Assembly: GCA_025345505.1 (NCBI GenBank)
Contig: JANVCC010000130.1
Location: 11,533,710-11,597,709 of the forward strand
Source of the DNA: Todiramphus chloris collaris
Lineage: Eukaryota > Chordata > Aves > Coraciiformes > Alcedinidae
Direction of reading: 5' to 3'
DNA: 64,000 bases
Shown here: piece by piece, positions 46,620 through 61,200 of the stretch
Layout: the number at the start of each line of letters is the position of its first letter
How positions within the stretch are numbered: the stretch's first letter is position 1
Made by a program: the position numbers and the translations under genes
The notes under the pieces: model-generated
What the model saw: the letters and a program-made list of their open reading frames with translations, nothing else
The model's database searches: none
Told to the model about the DNA's origin: nothing

Positions 46620-49600
46620 CAGGAGAGCATGGGAACAACACATATACAAGAGGTGTGATTACCCTTACCTCTTCCATGTTCTGTCCCTTGCACCATGCAA
46701 ACGAAGGTGTGAGTCTGTTCTGCTTGAGCTGTCAATGTATGGACATGTGAGTTTCTTATATTGTGCATGGGGACAAAGGCCCCTCTGCATCAGTCTAAGT
46801 TACATACAGACTGGTGGGAACAGAGGAGATGCCTGGCTCCCACATGCAGTTGTACAAGAGCCAGGGTAAGTACATTGCTAGCATAAACAGCTCTGGGTTC
46901 CCCCCACCTGTGGCCAAAATGTAAATGCAGATGCACTTGTGGTATCTTCTGGTATATGGGAGCAGTGATTGGAAGGACTGGGAGCAGTCATGTAAAGGAA
47001 GTGCTGTGGATAGGGATGTGTCTGCCACAATGACAAGGGCATGGAGGAGGGAGGTTAAGAAATGCTGAAATTTGGACACCTTAATGCAGCCCCTTTTGAA
47101 GGAAGAGAAGGATGAGAATGAGGTCTTGGAGTAGTCTTTTTTCCCTTGAGAAGATTATTTTTCTTTCATGGTGTCACTTTCTTAGATGTCTGGATTGTGA
47201 AGGATGTGTGGTGGCATCCTTCTGTGCAGTGGTAATGGTGGGAACAATGTGTGACAGGGATGAAAGTCTGGGGACATCATCAGACATGGACATCATCCTG
47301 GAGGAAGAGGATTGAGGAAAGAATCAGGTTATCAGAGGGACAGGGTCAAATGGATTTTATGAGTTAATTTTTATCTGAATGAAATTAAATGTCTTTCCCA
47401 GATAGGCACCAATGACTTGATCATGTCTGTGTATAGAAACTGTGTTGAAGTGGCTGTGACTGGATTGACTTCTCAGCACAGTGGTTCAGGGTGCTTGATA
47501 CTGGGAGAGCTGAGGAGAATGACTAGTGCTCAGCAACTCATGCTGGTGGTAGGCAGGGTGCCCATGGGCCTTTGAAGCAAGCAGGATCAGCCAAGATGGG
47601 ATTATTCTTCATGCACCCAAGGGTCAGTGCCTGCCTGGAGTCTGTCTCACTTCATGATTGTTTCCTTTACAGACTGGTTCTTCCTCACTGTCACTTGTTT
47701 GACTTTCAGGGATTTGCCCAGGAGTGGGTTATGCTTCCTCATTAATAACCAGACAGATAAAATCACTGGAAAAGGTAAATGAAATGCTGCTCTGACACAT
47801 TTGATGCAGTGGAGGAGGCAAATCTTCCAGACTGGAAAACCATTGTTTCCCAGGGGTTTTCAGCTATCACTGATATGGAAGTGAACAGGACATGCCCAGC
47901 TCCATTAGAACATCTGGTAACATAGCATGGTGGGAAGGTACAGGGACAGAATGGGGCCAACATAGCTTTCTGATTTTACTTTGGGAGAGAGATTTGTGAG
48001 AGGTAGATGCTGTTTTAATCCCCAGGCTGAAGAGTAAAGTGCATAGGGCAGAGATAAGAACCACCAGCTGCATGGCTTCTATGGGGGGGAGACTCCATGA
48101 GCAATGGGTAATGCAAATGAAGAGTGAATCAGCCCTGAAGGAAGGGGTGATGGATTCAGGCTTTGGAGAGATCATCAGTACCCACTGTCTGGATACTCAG
48201 GCTCTTCCTTAAGCGTGGACAGCACCTCAAGAGATGTATTTTCCTGTGACACAGCCTACAGTATTACAAAAAATTAAAAAAAGGATAGGGAAGTATTTCA
48301 GATACCTCAAGGCAGTTTTGTAGCTGGCAGTGGTGAGGACAGGCAGCGGAGGCTGACTGGCTGCTGCTGGGCAGAATACCCCAGCAGGGGATCACGCAGA
48401 AGGAGCAGTGGGTCAGGGTTTGGAGCAGGGGCTCCTGCTATGAGCTCATGAATCTTCTTCCTGATGCTCACCTTTGCCAGTGGCAACTGGTCAGTCTGTA
48501 GCAGATCTCTCCCTTTTTTCTCTGCCTCTACTCTGAACCTGATTGGAAATAAAATAGAAAACAAAAAGGTGTTGAGAGAGAGAGGATGTGGGAAAACTGC
48601 CTTGGAAAAATAATGCTGCTTTAATATGGGAAAAACTGTATCTTATTTTGTTGGAACAGATGCAGTTTAGAAGGAGGAACATTAAGGAACACTTTGGGGA
48701 AATCTTTAATCCAGTAGCATCCAAGAGAAATGGTTTAGGAGAAAAAGACCTGGTGCGGGGGTGAAGATACAGAGCTGCATTAGCAGATAAATAGCATGTA
48801 GCAGGCTCTGGGCACTTCCCCATAACTGTGCAGTGAGAGGACCAGCTGGGTCTTCCTTTCAGCAACTCCAGCTCTCCAGCAGAGGAAGAGAGGGATGCGC
48901 AGCTTATGTCTCCCCATTGTCAGCTTAGTAGAAGCTTTCCCTTGACCTGCCATCTTATTCTGATACCCAGAGCTTGTTCCTTTAAGTATTTACACCTCCA
49001 ATCAGGCAACCAGTCCCACTGCCATGGGGAGCCATAAACAGGAATAAATAGTAATTAGTATGGTAAATAGCTTGGCCTTGTGTTTTCTGGTTACAGTATC
49101 ATGGTAATTATTTCCGGCTCCCTGCCTGTGTACTCCTGCTGCCTGATTTTGTGCTCTGTACATCCTTGCCAGCCTGATTATCACTGGATGCATTAAAATT
49201 GGCAATTGCTCTCTCATCTCTCCCATCCACTCCTGGGTGGGGGAGTGACTGGCCTAGGTCTGTTACACTGAGGTGACCAGGGGTGATTGAGGATTGGTGT
49301 GTAATATCAGACAGCTCTCTGACTTCTGGGGGCTGTACCTTAATGGGCAGGATGCAAATCCATGCTGAAATAACATGTGACACTCTTTTCAGGGAATCTG
49401 ACACTGGTCACCATGCCTTTGTAAAACATGGCAAGAGAAATGGCCAGATAAAACAACTGGGCAGCTCCTACCCATGCATCCCACTGCTGAGGCTTTTTTC
49501 TCTCTCCCTTTTGGCTGCTTTGCTGCAGCAAATGGTTTTGTCTCTGACAGAGGGTCTGATTTAAGTCTGGATTTTGGCCCAGCAGAGATGGATGTGCACA

Positions 49601-51728
49601 TGATCACAAGTTAACACGCAGTGGCTCAAGGTCCTGCTCACTGGGGAGGGACACATTAAACATGCCTCATCTTGATCTCTTGGCCAGCATCCCAAGCTCA
49701 GATTTTCTTAAATGCAATATAGTTGCTTTGGCATTCGTATACACAGGCTGCAGTCAGTTGAAAGGCTATGGGTTTGGGTGCCTGAGACCTTCCTACTAGC
49801 CATGGAACTCACTTAACTTGTGAACCAGAGCTCTCCTTTCTTTCTAAACTCCCCCCAGTTAAAAGTCTCTGTTCTGCATCATGCTGTGCTTCTGTCTTGT
49901 CTCTCTTCTTCCCTAGAGCTCCTCACTGACTTTTTCCTTCTGACTGTCCCTTCTCAGCCAGCCTCCTGCAGATTACAGCAGGTAAGTATGTGTCTCTTGC
50001 TTTACTTGCATTCAGCCCTTTCTGATATGTATACACACAGGTGGGGGGCACTGGAGGCAGCTTATGGAGCTGGGGTAATTGTGCATTCACTCCCTCTTTC
50101 TCAGTGCTCAGGATATTAGCATGAGCAATTTGTTAGAACCCTCTCACAGGTCCTGTTTTATTCATAGTTTCACCTATGAAATGTCACCAAAATAGCAGTG
50201 TTTTCTCAGTTATGTCTGAACTCTCCCCTCTTCCCTCCATGAAAAGACACTGTCTCATAACTCCCATGTGCCCAATGGGTTGGATTTTGCAGCACCGTAG
50301 AGTTCATTGGTAGATGTGTTGGCTGCTCCTGATGTACACAGACGCGTGCCTTAACTGACCCAGTTTTTTTTTAATTTGCTGGAAATATATGAGTGTTATT
50401 ATTCACAAAGTGTTGCAAACACATGCTGGGATCTGTGAGACTCTCAGGAAGACAAAATAAATCAGTATTGCTGGGGAAGGAATGGCCAGGGGAAAGACAG
50501 CTGCTGATTCTCCCCAAAAAGCACACAATAGTCGCTCTTGTTTGTGGTGGTGGCCACATGCATTTGGGATTAGAAGACAGGTCTGTCAGGGTCTTCAGGA
50601 TATTACAGACTTCATATCCATCTCAGGATGATCCGTGAGTGCATCATTCCCAAGAGGTTTCGCCTGTTCTGGTTTTGAAGGTCTGAAGTGCAAGACATTC
50701 CCCCACATCCTCAAGTAGTCTGTGCTTTGTACACCTGTCTCTTTATCACTAAATGTCCTGTACTGCAGTGGAAGACTGTTGCTGCTTCTTCTGTGTACTA
50801 TGGACACTAAGAACTAAGACTCTTCTCTTTTTTGTTATAAATTTGAATGTATTTGAAGACTGTTATCGTGTCCCTTTTCAATCTTCTTTTGTCTAAACAG
50901 CTTCATTTTGTTGAGTACCTTCCTGGTAGGTCATGCTTTATGCATCTCTGATCATTGTGGCATGATTCTCCTATTTGGAGGAGTGCTGTATTCTCCTCCT
51001 GCATCACTCAGACTGATGGAAGAAAACCTGTCCATCACCCCTGGAACTGTAAGTCCTTATGGAAATGCATGCTATCCTTCATTCCTCAAATACGACTTTG
51101 ACTACATGTCATTTTTCTAGGCAACTGAAGTCATTCATCATATTTCCCTCACAACACTTGGACTGGATTTCATTGCTGTTTTCTAAGGCAATTAATTCTA
51201 TCTGAATCTTGGCTCATATGGGAGCCAAAAAGGTGTCTAAAGGAAAACTGATTTTGTCTATGTGTGTCTCCTTTAGAAAGTCTCTATAGTATTGATCTAA
51301 GGGGCAGAGAACCTTTCAATTCATTCTGTATAGCATCTGTGCTGCTTAGAAAACCATGTCAGCAGTGGGAATCATATCTAGAGCCCAAGTGGGGAGTTTT
51401 GCAGTCACCACGCGGATTAGCTTTTTGTGGGTGGCTTCTTTTGAAACCAACCTTCAGGTCCTCTCAGCCAAAGTACCTAGGGGGTTGTGGTTTTTTTTAA
51501 TCCTCCATCCTAGGGTGCAAAAACACTTGACAATGATTTACCAAGATTCTGCCAATCTCACCCTTCCCCAGTTTTTATCCCCTGTAGCTGGAAGATCAGG
51601 AAGTCTGTCTGTCATACTGACTAGCAGAAAGCTCATTCTGCTCTTATTTCTTATTTGTTCCTGGAACCTGCAAGCTGGTCTTCATCTTTAACCTTGGGAT
51701 TCTCTTTCTGCCCACTTTAAGAATCAGA

Positions 51729-52222
51729 GGATCATAGAATGGTTTCAGTTGGAAGGGTCCTTAAAGATCCTCTAGTTCCAATCCTTCTGCCATGAGCAGG
51801 GACACTTTCCACTAGACTAGGTTTCTCAGAGCCTCATCGAACCTGGCCTTGAACACTTCCAGGGAGGAAGCATTCACAATTTCTCTGGGCAACCTGTTCC
51901 AGTGCCTCATCACCCTCGCAGTAAAGAATTTCCTCCTTATATCTAATCTAAATCTACCCTCATTCATTTTGAAACTGTTCTCCTCCTGCAGGCCTGCAAT
52001 CTCCTGCAGGCCCCCTTCAGGTACTGTAAGGCCACTACAAGGTCTCCCTGGAGCCTTCTCTTCTCCAGGTTGAACAACCCCAACTCTCTCAGCCTGTCCT
52101 TAAGGGGGAGGTGCTACAGCTCCCCGATCATCTTCATGGCCCTCCTCTGGACCTGCTTGAGCTGGTCCATATCTTTCTTATGCTGGGGGCCCCAGAACTG
52201 AAGACAGTCCTCCAGTACTCAT
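51729..52222 (-). mobile_element. CR1 LINE, 5'-truncated copy
   Basis: Tail ATCATAGAATGGTTTCAGTTGGAAGGG, then the CTTGAACACTTCCAGGGAGG block, CTGGGCAACCTGTTCCAGTGCC and the ORF2 C-terminal end (TCTCTCAGCCTGTCCTTAAG, CCTCCTCTGGACCTGC). It breaks off near 52222. A CCTGCAGGCCTGCAATCTCCTGCAGG stretch near 51987-52012 is a small internal duplication. Confidence 0.92.
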
Positions 52223-55200
52223 GGCTGCGGGCTCTGCCTACCTGCCTTCTGCAGCAGCTTAGAAATTGTCCTAGCTGAAGTCATCTCCTCAGTCTTGGTC
52301 TCCTCTCCTCCTGGCTGCTATAGCTCCCATTCACATTTCTCTGCTTTGAAAATGTTTCCTTCCCAATTTGCTTTTCCTTCTGATGCTTTGCTTCTTTGTG
52401 AACTCACCACAGCAGCTGTGAGAGCCCTTGCTGGCACTCATGTTTTGGGAGACACCTCATTGCACCTTTTCACCTCTCCTGCTCCTGCTGAGCACAGCTG
52501 AAAAGGCACCTGTCCTCTCCCCTCCCTCCCATACCCTCCCTCCCTCGTTTCCCTCTCTGCTGAAAGTTCAACTTGTATGCAATGACACATGCAGAAAAAC
52601 TAACTATGTGCTTAAGACATATAGTAAGCACTCAGCTCCTACAGGCTACTCTTCAGCCTTGGGCTCCAGTACGCATCAGCAAAAAGATGGAGATATTACT
52701 CTCTCTTTGTGGAGGGGGAAGGTGACTCACACAGGGCTGCCCAGCCTGTCTGTGCCCAAGCTGGGAGGAAAATACTGACAGCCTAATCCATGCCTGATGC
52801 TCTCCTCAAGTAGACAGTCCTGTCTGTATCTGGATGTGTTTGCTTGAGAGACATCCCTTCACCGTGATGTACGTGCATGTGAAGGTGCAGATGTGTGGGC
52901 ATAGGCTGTCCTTGTTTTGGGTGTTAATGCATGTGCATTTTTGCAGACAGATGTGCGAGCGCTGGAGGGCATTTGTAGGCACAGGCAGGCCTCCTGGCCC
53001 CAGTGGCTGTTACAGCGGCTAGGCTTTCTACCTGGCTGCTTTTCAAACTCCTGCAGTGGCTGTGGGGGGAGGGAGGGGCAGGGGGATGTGGAGAATTCCC
53101 AGGGGCTGGGGCCAGCAAGGAGGCTGGGAGGGAGTGGGAGACAGAGGCTGTGGCTGCTGTGCCTTGGCAGCTCTTCAGCTAATGATGGCTCTACCCCAGC
53201 TCAGTGTTGGCTCCTGACAGCTCTGTGTTGGGATCAGAGTTTCCCAATTTGCTTGGCAACCAGCCCACTTAGTAGCCACACATCTTAGACAAGCAACCTT
53301 CTCCCAGGAGTTTTGTGCAGCAACCCTTTAGCCTGGGAGGAGGGCATCACAGTGACCTGATTTGCAGATGTGAGGGAGCACTTCTGAAATGCTTGTGGCC
53401 GACACGGGGCAGTTGCCTGAGCCCTGCTCCTCAGTTGACATCCAGGCAGCTCCTCTTTGAAATGGTGGCTTTGAAAGTAGTGACGGTGACAAGAAGCTAT
53501 GTGTCTTTTCTGCCTTCACACAGAGCATTTTATGTCTCTCTTCTTGGTGTATTGTTGTGGGGAGCTGTTTTATGTGAGTCTCCTCTTCATCTCCCAGTTG
53601 TAAAAGCTGGAGCCCTTTCCTTCCTGTCCAACCCACTAGCACGCACCTGCTCTGAGTATTGCTGGGTTGGGCACCATGTGTCGCAGTGGGCTGCTCGCAG
53701 GGTAAGAAAAGGGGAAGGCTTTTCCCCTCAAAGCCTGTACAACAGAGGGGGTAGGATGGGGTGACACAGAGCCTGCTTGTGCTGCAGGCTGAGGTTAACC
53801 CCTGCTGTCCTTGTTCAGGCCTCCTGAGCAGCCCTTGGGGATGCCTAAGGCACACTGCAGTGCTGTGTGGATACTATCTGGGTACCACAGACAGTTTATA
53901 GCTGTAGCATCAGGACAAACTGTTTTGACCAAGTGAGGTGGATCCATGTACCCTTCTCAGCTCAGGCTGTACCATGTGGCCCTGGGTGCTCAGACAGACA
54001 TTCCTCTGTCATCAGCAAATGAAGAAGTCTTCCCCTGCAGGTGTGGTGTGCTTCAAGCACACCTTTCCCACCCTCCAGCTGGGGGCCTGGCAGGGGGGGT
54101 GGGCGCACCTGTGCTGACGGCTGAGTTAGTGGTGTGAAGCTGTGGGAAGAGGCAGGCACCTTGCATCAAATTCCCAGCCTGACACGAAGTGACAGAGCAG
54201 AAAGACTGAGAGACAGGGAGAGCGGGAGGCAGGATGGGAGCAATGGAGGCGCTGGGGGAGGGGAACAGGAGACTGGTCTGTAGCCTGAGAGCAGAACAGC
54301 AAACTGGCTTATTATTAACTATAACCCTTGTCCCTTCTTAACTTTGCATCTGATAAACTGTTCTCTGATTCTTCTTCTTTCCTGTTTCTTTTTTCTTTAA
54401 TTCTCCCTCAGGCGCTGCTGTAGCTCAAATTTAGTCTCCAATATTTATATCTTCTGTCTCCTCTATTTTCTTTCTTATTTGGAAAATATACCCAAGAGGA
54501 CTGTGGGACTTGGGATGAGTTAGAAGCACAGGGGATGCCACATTGGATCAGTTGATCTAATCTAAGATCTTCCTTTCTGCCTGTACTCCAACTCTGTAGA
54601 ACATTAAACTGCCCATCTCAGTGAAAAGTACAGCTGTGCAATGGGAGGTTTGTTGAGAAACACCTTCCTCTCCCCATGGAAGTGCACACCTTGATGTGTC
54701 AGATTTGATTTCTATTTGATGAAATTTTGTATCTAGGGGATCTCCAAGCTGGCTGCTGGTACAGGCTGAGCCACGGGTGGATGTTAAGCTGGAGCTGGTC
54801 AGACCTACACTGTGGGATGATCTTGGATGGATGATCTTCTTTATCTGGGCCTTAGTTTCCTCTTCTCTGAGAGCTAATTAGATCTGTTCCCTTCATCAAG
54901 TGCTTATATAACACTTCTACAGATGAAAAATGCTGGAGGAGATGCCTTGTTTTGTACCTCAAGAACAGAAGAGAAAATACATCAGCTGCCTCTAGACCTA
55001 GAAAATTCCTCAGTGGTAGCATCAAGTACATGGAAGGGCACATTCCCCCCTCCCAGTTGTTTTCCACTTCTGCTCTCACTCCCTTGAAGACAGCTGCTCT
55101 TGGACCCAGGACTTCTTGGCCCAAGCTATGTTGTGCAAACCCATTATGAAGTGGCACCACAAGATTGCCTTTGTTGTTATTTTGTTTTTGTTTGTTTCAT

Positions 55201-58200
55201 ATCCTTCCCATTTTTCTTACTAGACCCAGATGTCCTTTTACTTTTCAGCCCATTGCTGCTGTCTGCCACTCACCAGACTGCAGATGTTTATTTGGTTTTC
55301 CTCAGAGGCTCCTTTGGGTCCAAAGCCAGGCAAGACCAGCTAGGAAAAAACATCTGTGCAGAAGATGGTGCAAAGCCTCAAAGAGCTGAGGCCAAAGTGA
55401 TGGCTAGGTGATGAGAAGGACTATCTGTTACTTGAAATGCAGGTCTGCTCTCTTCTCTTTTTTAAGAAGCAGTAAATATGAGACCCCGGTCCAGCATGGG
55501 TTGTTCTTTAGCCCTTGCTGCTGCCTTCTCAGCTCCCTGGAGTAACTGCTGATTGGAAAATATGTTTTGCTGCTCTGCCTCTGCTCTGGCTTCCCTCTGG
55601 CTGTGTGAGGGCAGGCAGGGGCTACCCAACAGAGACAGGGAGCACACTTGTGCTGAGAGGGTAATGGATCCCTTGGGGACTGTTGACCTCAGCCTAGACA
55701 GAGCCTGTCCTTCTGCAACACGCATTTTGCAAAGGCTTACACACTTGAGGTTAACTTGCTTGCATTCTCTCAAATGAAGCTCTGGTCCCTCTTGCATAGA
55801 GGATGATGAGGCTACTGTACGCCGGCTTTCCATGTTGTCCTTCGAATGATCTGTGGGGTGAAACAGGTCAGGATAGCTCAGTTTTTGTGCTCACCCTGCA
55901 TCTAGGAAGCCAGATCTCTGTTACTTTGAGCAGATATGAGAAGATTTTGAGCAAGATGACAAATAGGTACTGTATGAGACCCTTATAGACTGGAGCACCC
56001 TCAGTCTGGGTCTGAACAGAAGGGACACCCTGGGGAAGCTCAGATACAGGTTCATCGTTGGATCCCACAGACCTACATCTAGAGAAGATTCATCTAGTGA
56101 TTTTGAAGACAATATTTCTCTTCTCAACACCTGCTCAGCAAACTGCAACAGTGATCTTCCTTTCCCAAACTGAGCCGCTGGGTTAAATTGAATTCCATTC
56201 CTTGGAGACCTCTCCATCAAATGCACACCTTGCTCATTACACTTTTCCTCTCCACTGTTGTTTTTCATAACAAACCACCTTTTTGTAGATAGTCTTTGTT
56301 TCCCATCTGGAAACCTGTCTGCCACCATAGATTGGACCTGCCCTTTGGGGGCAGAGATTCCTTTTACTTTTGTACTCTCTTTGTTTCTCTCTTCTGCTGC
56401 AGGGATTAACTTTTATTTTCTCTCTCATGTCTTTCCAAGCTCTTCTCCTTTACCATCCCCTTTTCCACTTGTCTTGACCTGTTCTGGATAAGGGAAGATG
56501 AGGGAATATCACAGCTTGCAGATGTTACAGATCCATTGTGGCATTTGGTACAACCAGAAATGGTCCTTGTGTGCTCAACCATCTGTTTCAGATCACCTAC
56601 ACCACTCTGGCCTTGTAAAAAAGAAGTCCTGGCAGGTTTGTGCATGTGGATGTTGCTTCCCTGTAGCATCGTGTGCTGCTGCACTCCCTGACTCAGGCCT
56701 TCTCCTGTGTTACACCTCTTGAGGGGCTTCTTTTCCAATGTGTAAGGCAATGCTGTGTTTATCAGTTAGTGGAGAGGGATGGCAGCACCCAGCAGAGAAG
56801 AGGAGAGTGTATGTGTTTGATCCACCTCCGGAGGACCTCTTCCACCCTGTGCAACTGATGGACAGGTTGCAGCCCACATCTGGAACATGATGGTTGTTGG
56901 AGGGAAGAGTGACTGTGGCACTATCATGCAATATATGTGCAAGGTACAGGTGCGGGTGTGAGGGAAGGTGCTGTGGGGTGTCAGTCATGTGAGTCCTCTG
57001 CTCTGTCAGATCACAGGTGAGAAGAATTTTGGAGTCGCATCCAGATGCCTTTTGCCAATGACAAAGTCCTTTTTCTGGTCACAGAAGCAGAGAATAGCTG
57101 TTGGTCCCTTCTTAGGAGGCTTCTGATGCTCAAATGCCACAGCTGAGGCCTGAAATATGTTGGCAGAGTGGCATCATGCCCCAGGGTGGTGGTTTGGAGA
57201 AGGCAGAGATGCATATTGCCAGCCCAGGGACACATAGGTGTTCTGGGTGTTGGCACTGGAGCAGAGCAGGGAACCCCAGAAGCAGCCGACATCCATCCCG
57301 AGAGCTGTGTGACCACCAGGATCAGGAGGTGGCAGAACATCTGATTGCCATCACTGTGACTAGGAATGCTAGGCCAGGTCTGAAATGCATCTTCAGATCC
57401 TTGTGAGGAACTCTGCTTAAGAGCCACAACACTGAATCATTTCCCAGAAATCCCCTGTCAGCCTAACCATAAACACTGGGGAGAGTGGAAGGTGGGGAGA
57501 TGTGTTTCTTCAATTTCCTACAGCAAAGCAAGTGTAAAGGGGATTAGGAAGGCAATGCTGGGGGAAAAGAGAGAGAGATTTAGAAGGGAGGGGAACATTA
57601 AGATTGAGAGGGATAAAATGCAGATTGAAGTTGTTGGGCTCTAACAGAAGAACTTCTCAGTCTATATATTTAGCTCAGTGAGGTATATAAACAGAAACCT
57701 ACAGCCAGCTCAACCACTTCTCCCCCAGTGGAGTGAGTCATCGGGCCTTGGATCTAAAGTTAGGTTCACGTCAGAGCTTACATGCTCTCTCTCTGCCTCT
57801 GATTTTATTTTTCTCTTTCTATTTTGAAGGGTGTGGGAAAAGCTGAGCACTGTCTCCTGGAAGTAGCAAACATGAACCCGCAGTGGCAACAGATGCCGGA
57901 CATGATGCCCTACCTGGGAGCACTCTGAAAAAGCCTGCCTTGTGTCTGGCTGCTCCTCTTCCTTGCCGCTTGCCTGGGGATGAGCTCAGCTGACATGTGG
58001 ACGTGGCTCATCTGGGCACACAGTAGACCCAGTTCTGAGGGATTTGTACGCTGTGCAGATGAGCTGCAGGGAGGGCTGGGCTGCATGGCTGTTCCTGGGG
58101 GTAACAGCAACAGGATTTGCAGTGATGGTGAGTGTCTGGCTCCTGTGTGCAGTGTAGGATCTGCCATCACACCTGGCAAGAGGGACCAGGGGTGGGTCAG

Positions 58201-61200
58201 CCTGGCAGGAGGCAGGATGATGCCTGTGAGACTTGGATAGAAAGAATGCCTTTAAATCCAGTGTAGGCTGCTGCTTGCTGGGCTTAGTCCACAGCCACCT
58301 GCAAACCTGCAGATGAGAAAGCTGCATCTTCCATGATGAATCCTCTCTGCTTTGATATGGCTCCCCCTTCTCTGCTTGTACCCTCTCTCCAAATCCCCTC
58401 TCTGCAGCAGTTGCAGTGAATCACCAACTTTCCCCACTAACCCCACAGCCAGTGCTGCTGGCTCATGTGATAGGGGAGATGTGAACTTTCCTGTTCCTCT
58501 CAAAAATCACAGAGGGGACAGGGAGGGACCCTTGGGTATTCTCTGGATGCTTCTGTAGGACCAACTTGTGCCATGCTCAACTCTGGTGTGACCCATCCCC
58601 AGGCCACTGACACATGAGCACACACCTATCAGTCAGGCCAGGTGACAAAACTCTTTGAAAGCACCTTGGGGGCTGAAGATGAAGCCCTGTGACTACTGTG
58701 AGCTGTAAGATGAGGAGCTGTTCATTTTCAGACCCTTCCCTTGGGGCTGGTAAAGAGGAGGGTCTGCTCAGGGAGGCCAGCAGCTTGCCAGCCCAAGGCT
58801 TGGTGATAACACTGGGATTGCAACTGTGGGGGACGCCTGTGGTTTACATACCAGAAAACTCATGGAAATCCTCCTGATTGTGTGTGGTCTGGGGAGGTGT
58901 GTGGGGACAAGGGGGCTCTGCTCTGGAGCCTGAGCTGCCCTGAGCTTGCCCTCTTCTCCATCTCTAAATCTGTGATGAATGGTATCACTACATTTCCTCA
59001 CTCAATCCCTTTCCCTCTCCCCTCCTTCCAAGCCAGTTGCACGTTTTTATCAGTTTGGAGGGTTTGTCTAAGTGAGGGTTCAAATGTCTCTTCATCCCCA
59101 TGCTGTGGGTATGCTGGAAGGCAATACGTGATCCTGGGATGTGGACATCAGTGATGACCCACAGATTATCCTGGGTCAGATTACTATTTATGCGCATCTG
59201 TCCTTCTGTGCCCCTCTCTGTGTTCACATCATCTTCCTTTAACATTTAATTTTTTTCACCTCTCCTTGCTGTCCTGTTTCTTCCTCCTGTCTCACCCTCT
59301 CCCTTTCTCTCCTGCCCTCCTCCTCATTCTCTTTTTCTCATTTGATATTCATGCATGAATAAGTGCAATCGCATTTTTTCCCCATTCCCCCTGAAGGGGC
59401 TTGTTGGTGAATTGCAGGAATCTGAAATCATATAATGCTCAGATTCATCATTTTGGGGACAAAAATGAAGTCCTTCTTAGGAAGGAATAACATGCTTTTT
59501 ATGAGGAGAGGGAGAGATGGGTGTCTTGAAGCTGGGGAGGAGGAGGCCAAGGGGATTAATTCCAGCATCTCAGAGTAGACTTGGTAGCATAAGGGGTCTA
59601 GAAGGTGAGTCAGCCCCTCTGGTGTATCCAGGAATGGGGAAGGCACGTGTAGGTGTGTCTATATGGTTGCTTGCATGTTTGCTCTGTGTGGTGCTTGTGG
59701 TGTGCTTAGGGAGGAGTAACATCTCTTAGGGGGCTGCTGAGAATTGATTGAGGCAGGAGCTGTCTCAGCAGGTTGCCAGAAGCTTAGCACCCTGAGGATT
59801 CAGAGCAATTGTCTAGAGAGCTGTTTGGGCATCTGCCTCTGATGGCTTTTGGGATTATTACATAGCTCTGGCATCAACCCAAAGTCTGCTGTGAGTCTGG
59901 GGACATGCCTTGTGACACATCCCCATCACACTAAGAAGTTGAGGTCAGTGTGTCACAAAATCATGTACATCCTGCACTTCAAGGGGCTTCCTGACGTGGA
60001 TGAGCTCTTGCTGTCTCCCTGCTCCTACGTGGGAGCACTCCAGCTTGTGCAGGACAGTGGACTCAGGGTAACCACAACCATCTTTGGTACTGAAGGTGGC
60101 TGGAGACAGTGTCCTGCATGAAGTCAGTACAAACAGGCTCAGACCACTGATGGGGAGAGGTCTGGGCATGGCAAACATTTATTTTGCTTGAATAAAATCT
60201 CCTTCTGGCTTGTGGAAAATGCACGGGTTCACCATGAGGCTGCAGCCCTGGTCAGAAGCTATGAAAAAAGAAAGGCTGCACTTGCCTGAGGAAGGGCTCT
60301 TTTTCATAAGGGTTATTAATCAGGTAACTTTTGATGCTCATGACATTCCTGTCATTTATAATCTGCTCCCTTTTCAGTTTTTTCTATCACTCTTAGTGCA
60401 CCCAGAGGATCCTCTGAGGGATGAGTTTTACTTTCGGGAGAGGAAACAAGATTAGACACTTTATAAAACACAAAAGCGTTACACTAAAAGCAGACAGTGG
60501 CCATCATCTTTGCTTCAAAGACTTTTAAGGGCCTCATGAGAGACAGTGCCAGCCACACTGCTAAGGCTCCAGAGATCTTGGCTTCTGTGATGGAAAAGGC
60601 ATGGGGATCCTTGGCTTCTGCCTGATGCCCCTGGCACAGCAAAGCCAAGCTGTGCAGAGATGGATGGTGGAGGAAAGGATATGTACTGAGTGTTCTTCAC
60701 TCTGGATAGTGAATGCAAGTGAACTACCTTGAAGTAAAACCAGAGATACTCTGGCTTTACTGGAAGGTGGGCTTACTGCATTGCCTTCTTGTGGAGAGTT
60801 AACATTTGAGGGCCTGTTTCACAGTACCATTAAAGTGCTTGGTTTCCCAGCCATTCTTAGGTCAGATGTGCTAATTACCCTGATCCAGCTATTCTAGCCA
60901 TACAGGAAAAGTCTGTGACAGCTGCTGCAGATACCTTCTTGGTGGGAAAGGGCTGAAGAAGGTTTTGTGTAACTCTGCGTGGAAGCAGAGGAGCTCCTGG
61001 GCTGCAGCGCATGTTGTAACACACCCCAGCTGGGTCCTGGTCATTTTTTAGCTGCCTATTTACAATATGTGCCCATGGCAGAAGCAAAAATATCTCCGTC
61101 TTTTGTAATGCCTGGGTTTTATTGGTCTGAACAAGCAAGCCCCATGAAGACCCTTGAGGACTGTGCTGGCTTCATGTAGTGTCTCTTTCCCAGAGCTGAT

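Larger units (their letters stand above)
33992..51728. other. Long gene-free stretch, possible CACNA1I flank or intron
   Basis: I recognise no exon in 17.7 kb. By human synteny CACNA1I lies to the right of RPS19BP1 on the plus strand, but no voltage-sensor or pore sequence of a T-type channel is visible. The contents I can name are simple repeats (37755, 40924, 46604), a related segment pair (37880 and 39210), a two-copy tandem at 37280, and AT-rich blocks at 40260-40480, 41390-41500, 45350-45430 and 48960-49140 that look like candidate conserved non-coding DNA. Confidence 0.5.

Noticed and set aside
46862-46875. Donor-like CCAGGGTAAGTAC as an exon end
   Set aside because: No acceptor and open, recognisable coding segment precede it; isolated donor-like words are common by chance.
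49960-49990. CTCCTGCAG-ATTACAGCAG-GTAAGTA as a micro-exon
   Set aside because: It would be a 10-base exon with no coding context; splice-like words alone are not evidence.
53315-53855. 149-codon plus and 175-codon minus overlapping frames
   Set aside because: Mutually antisense, no domain or membrane protein pattern I can defend, no flanking splice or promoter signals.
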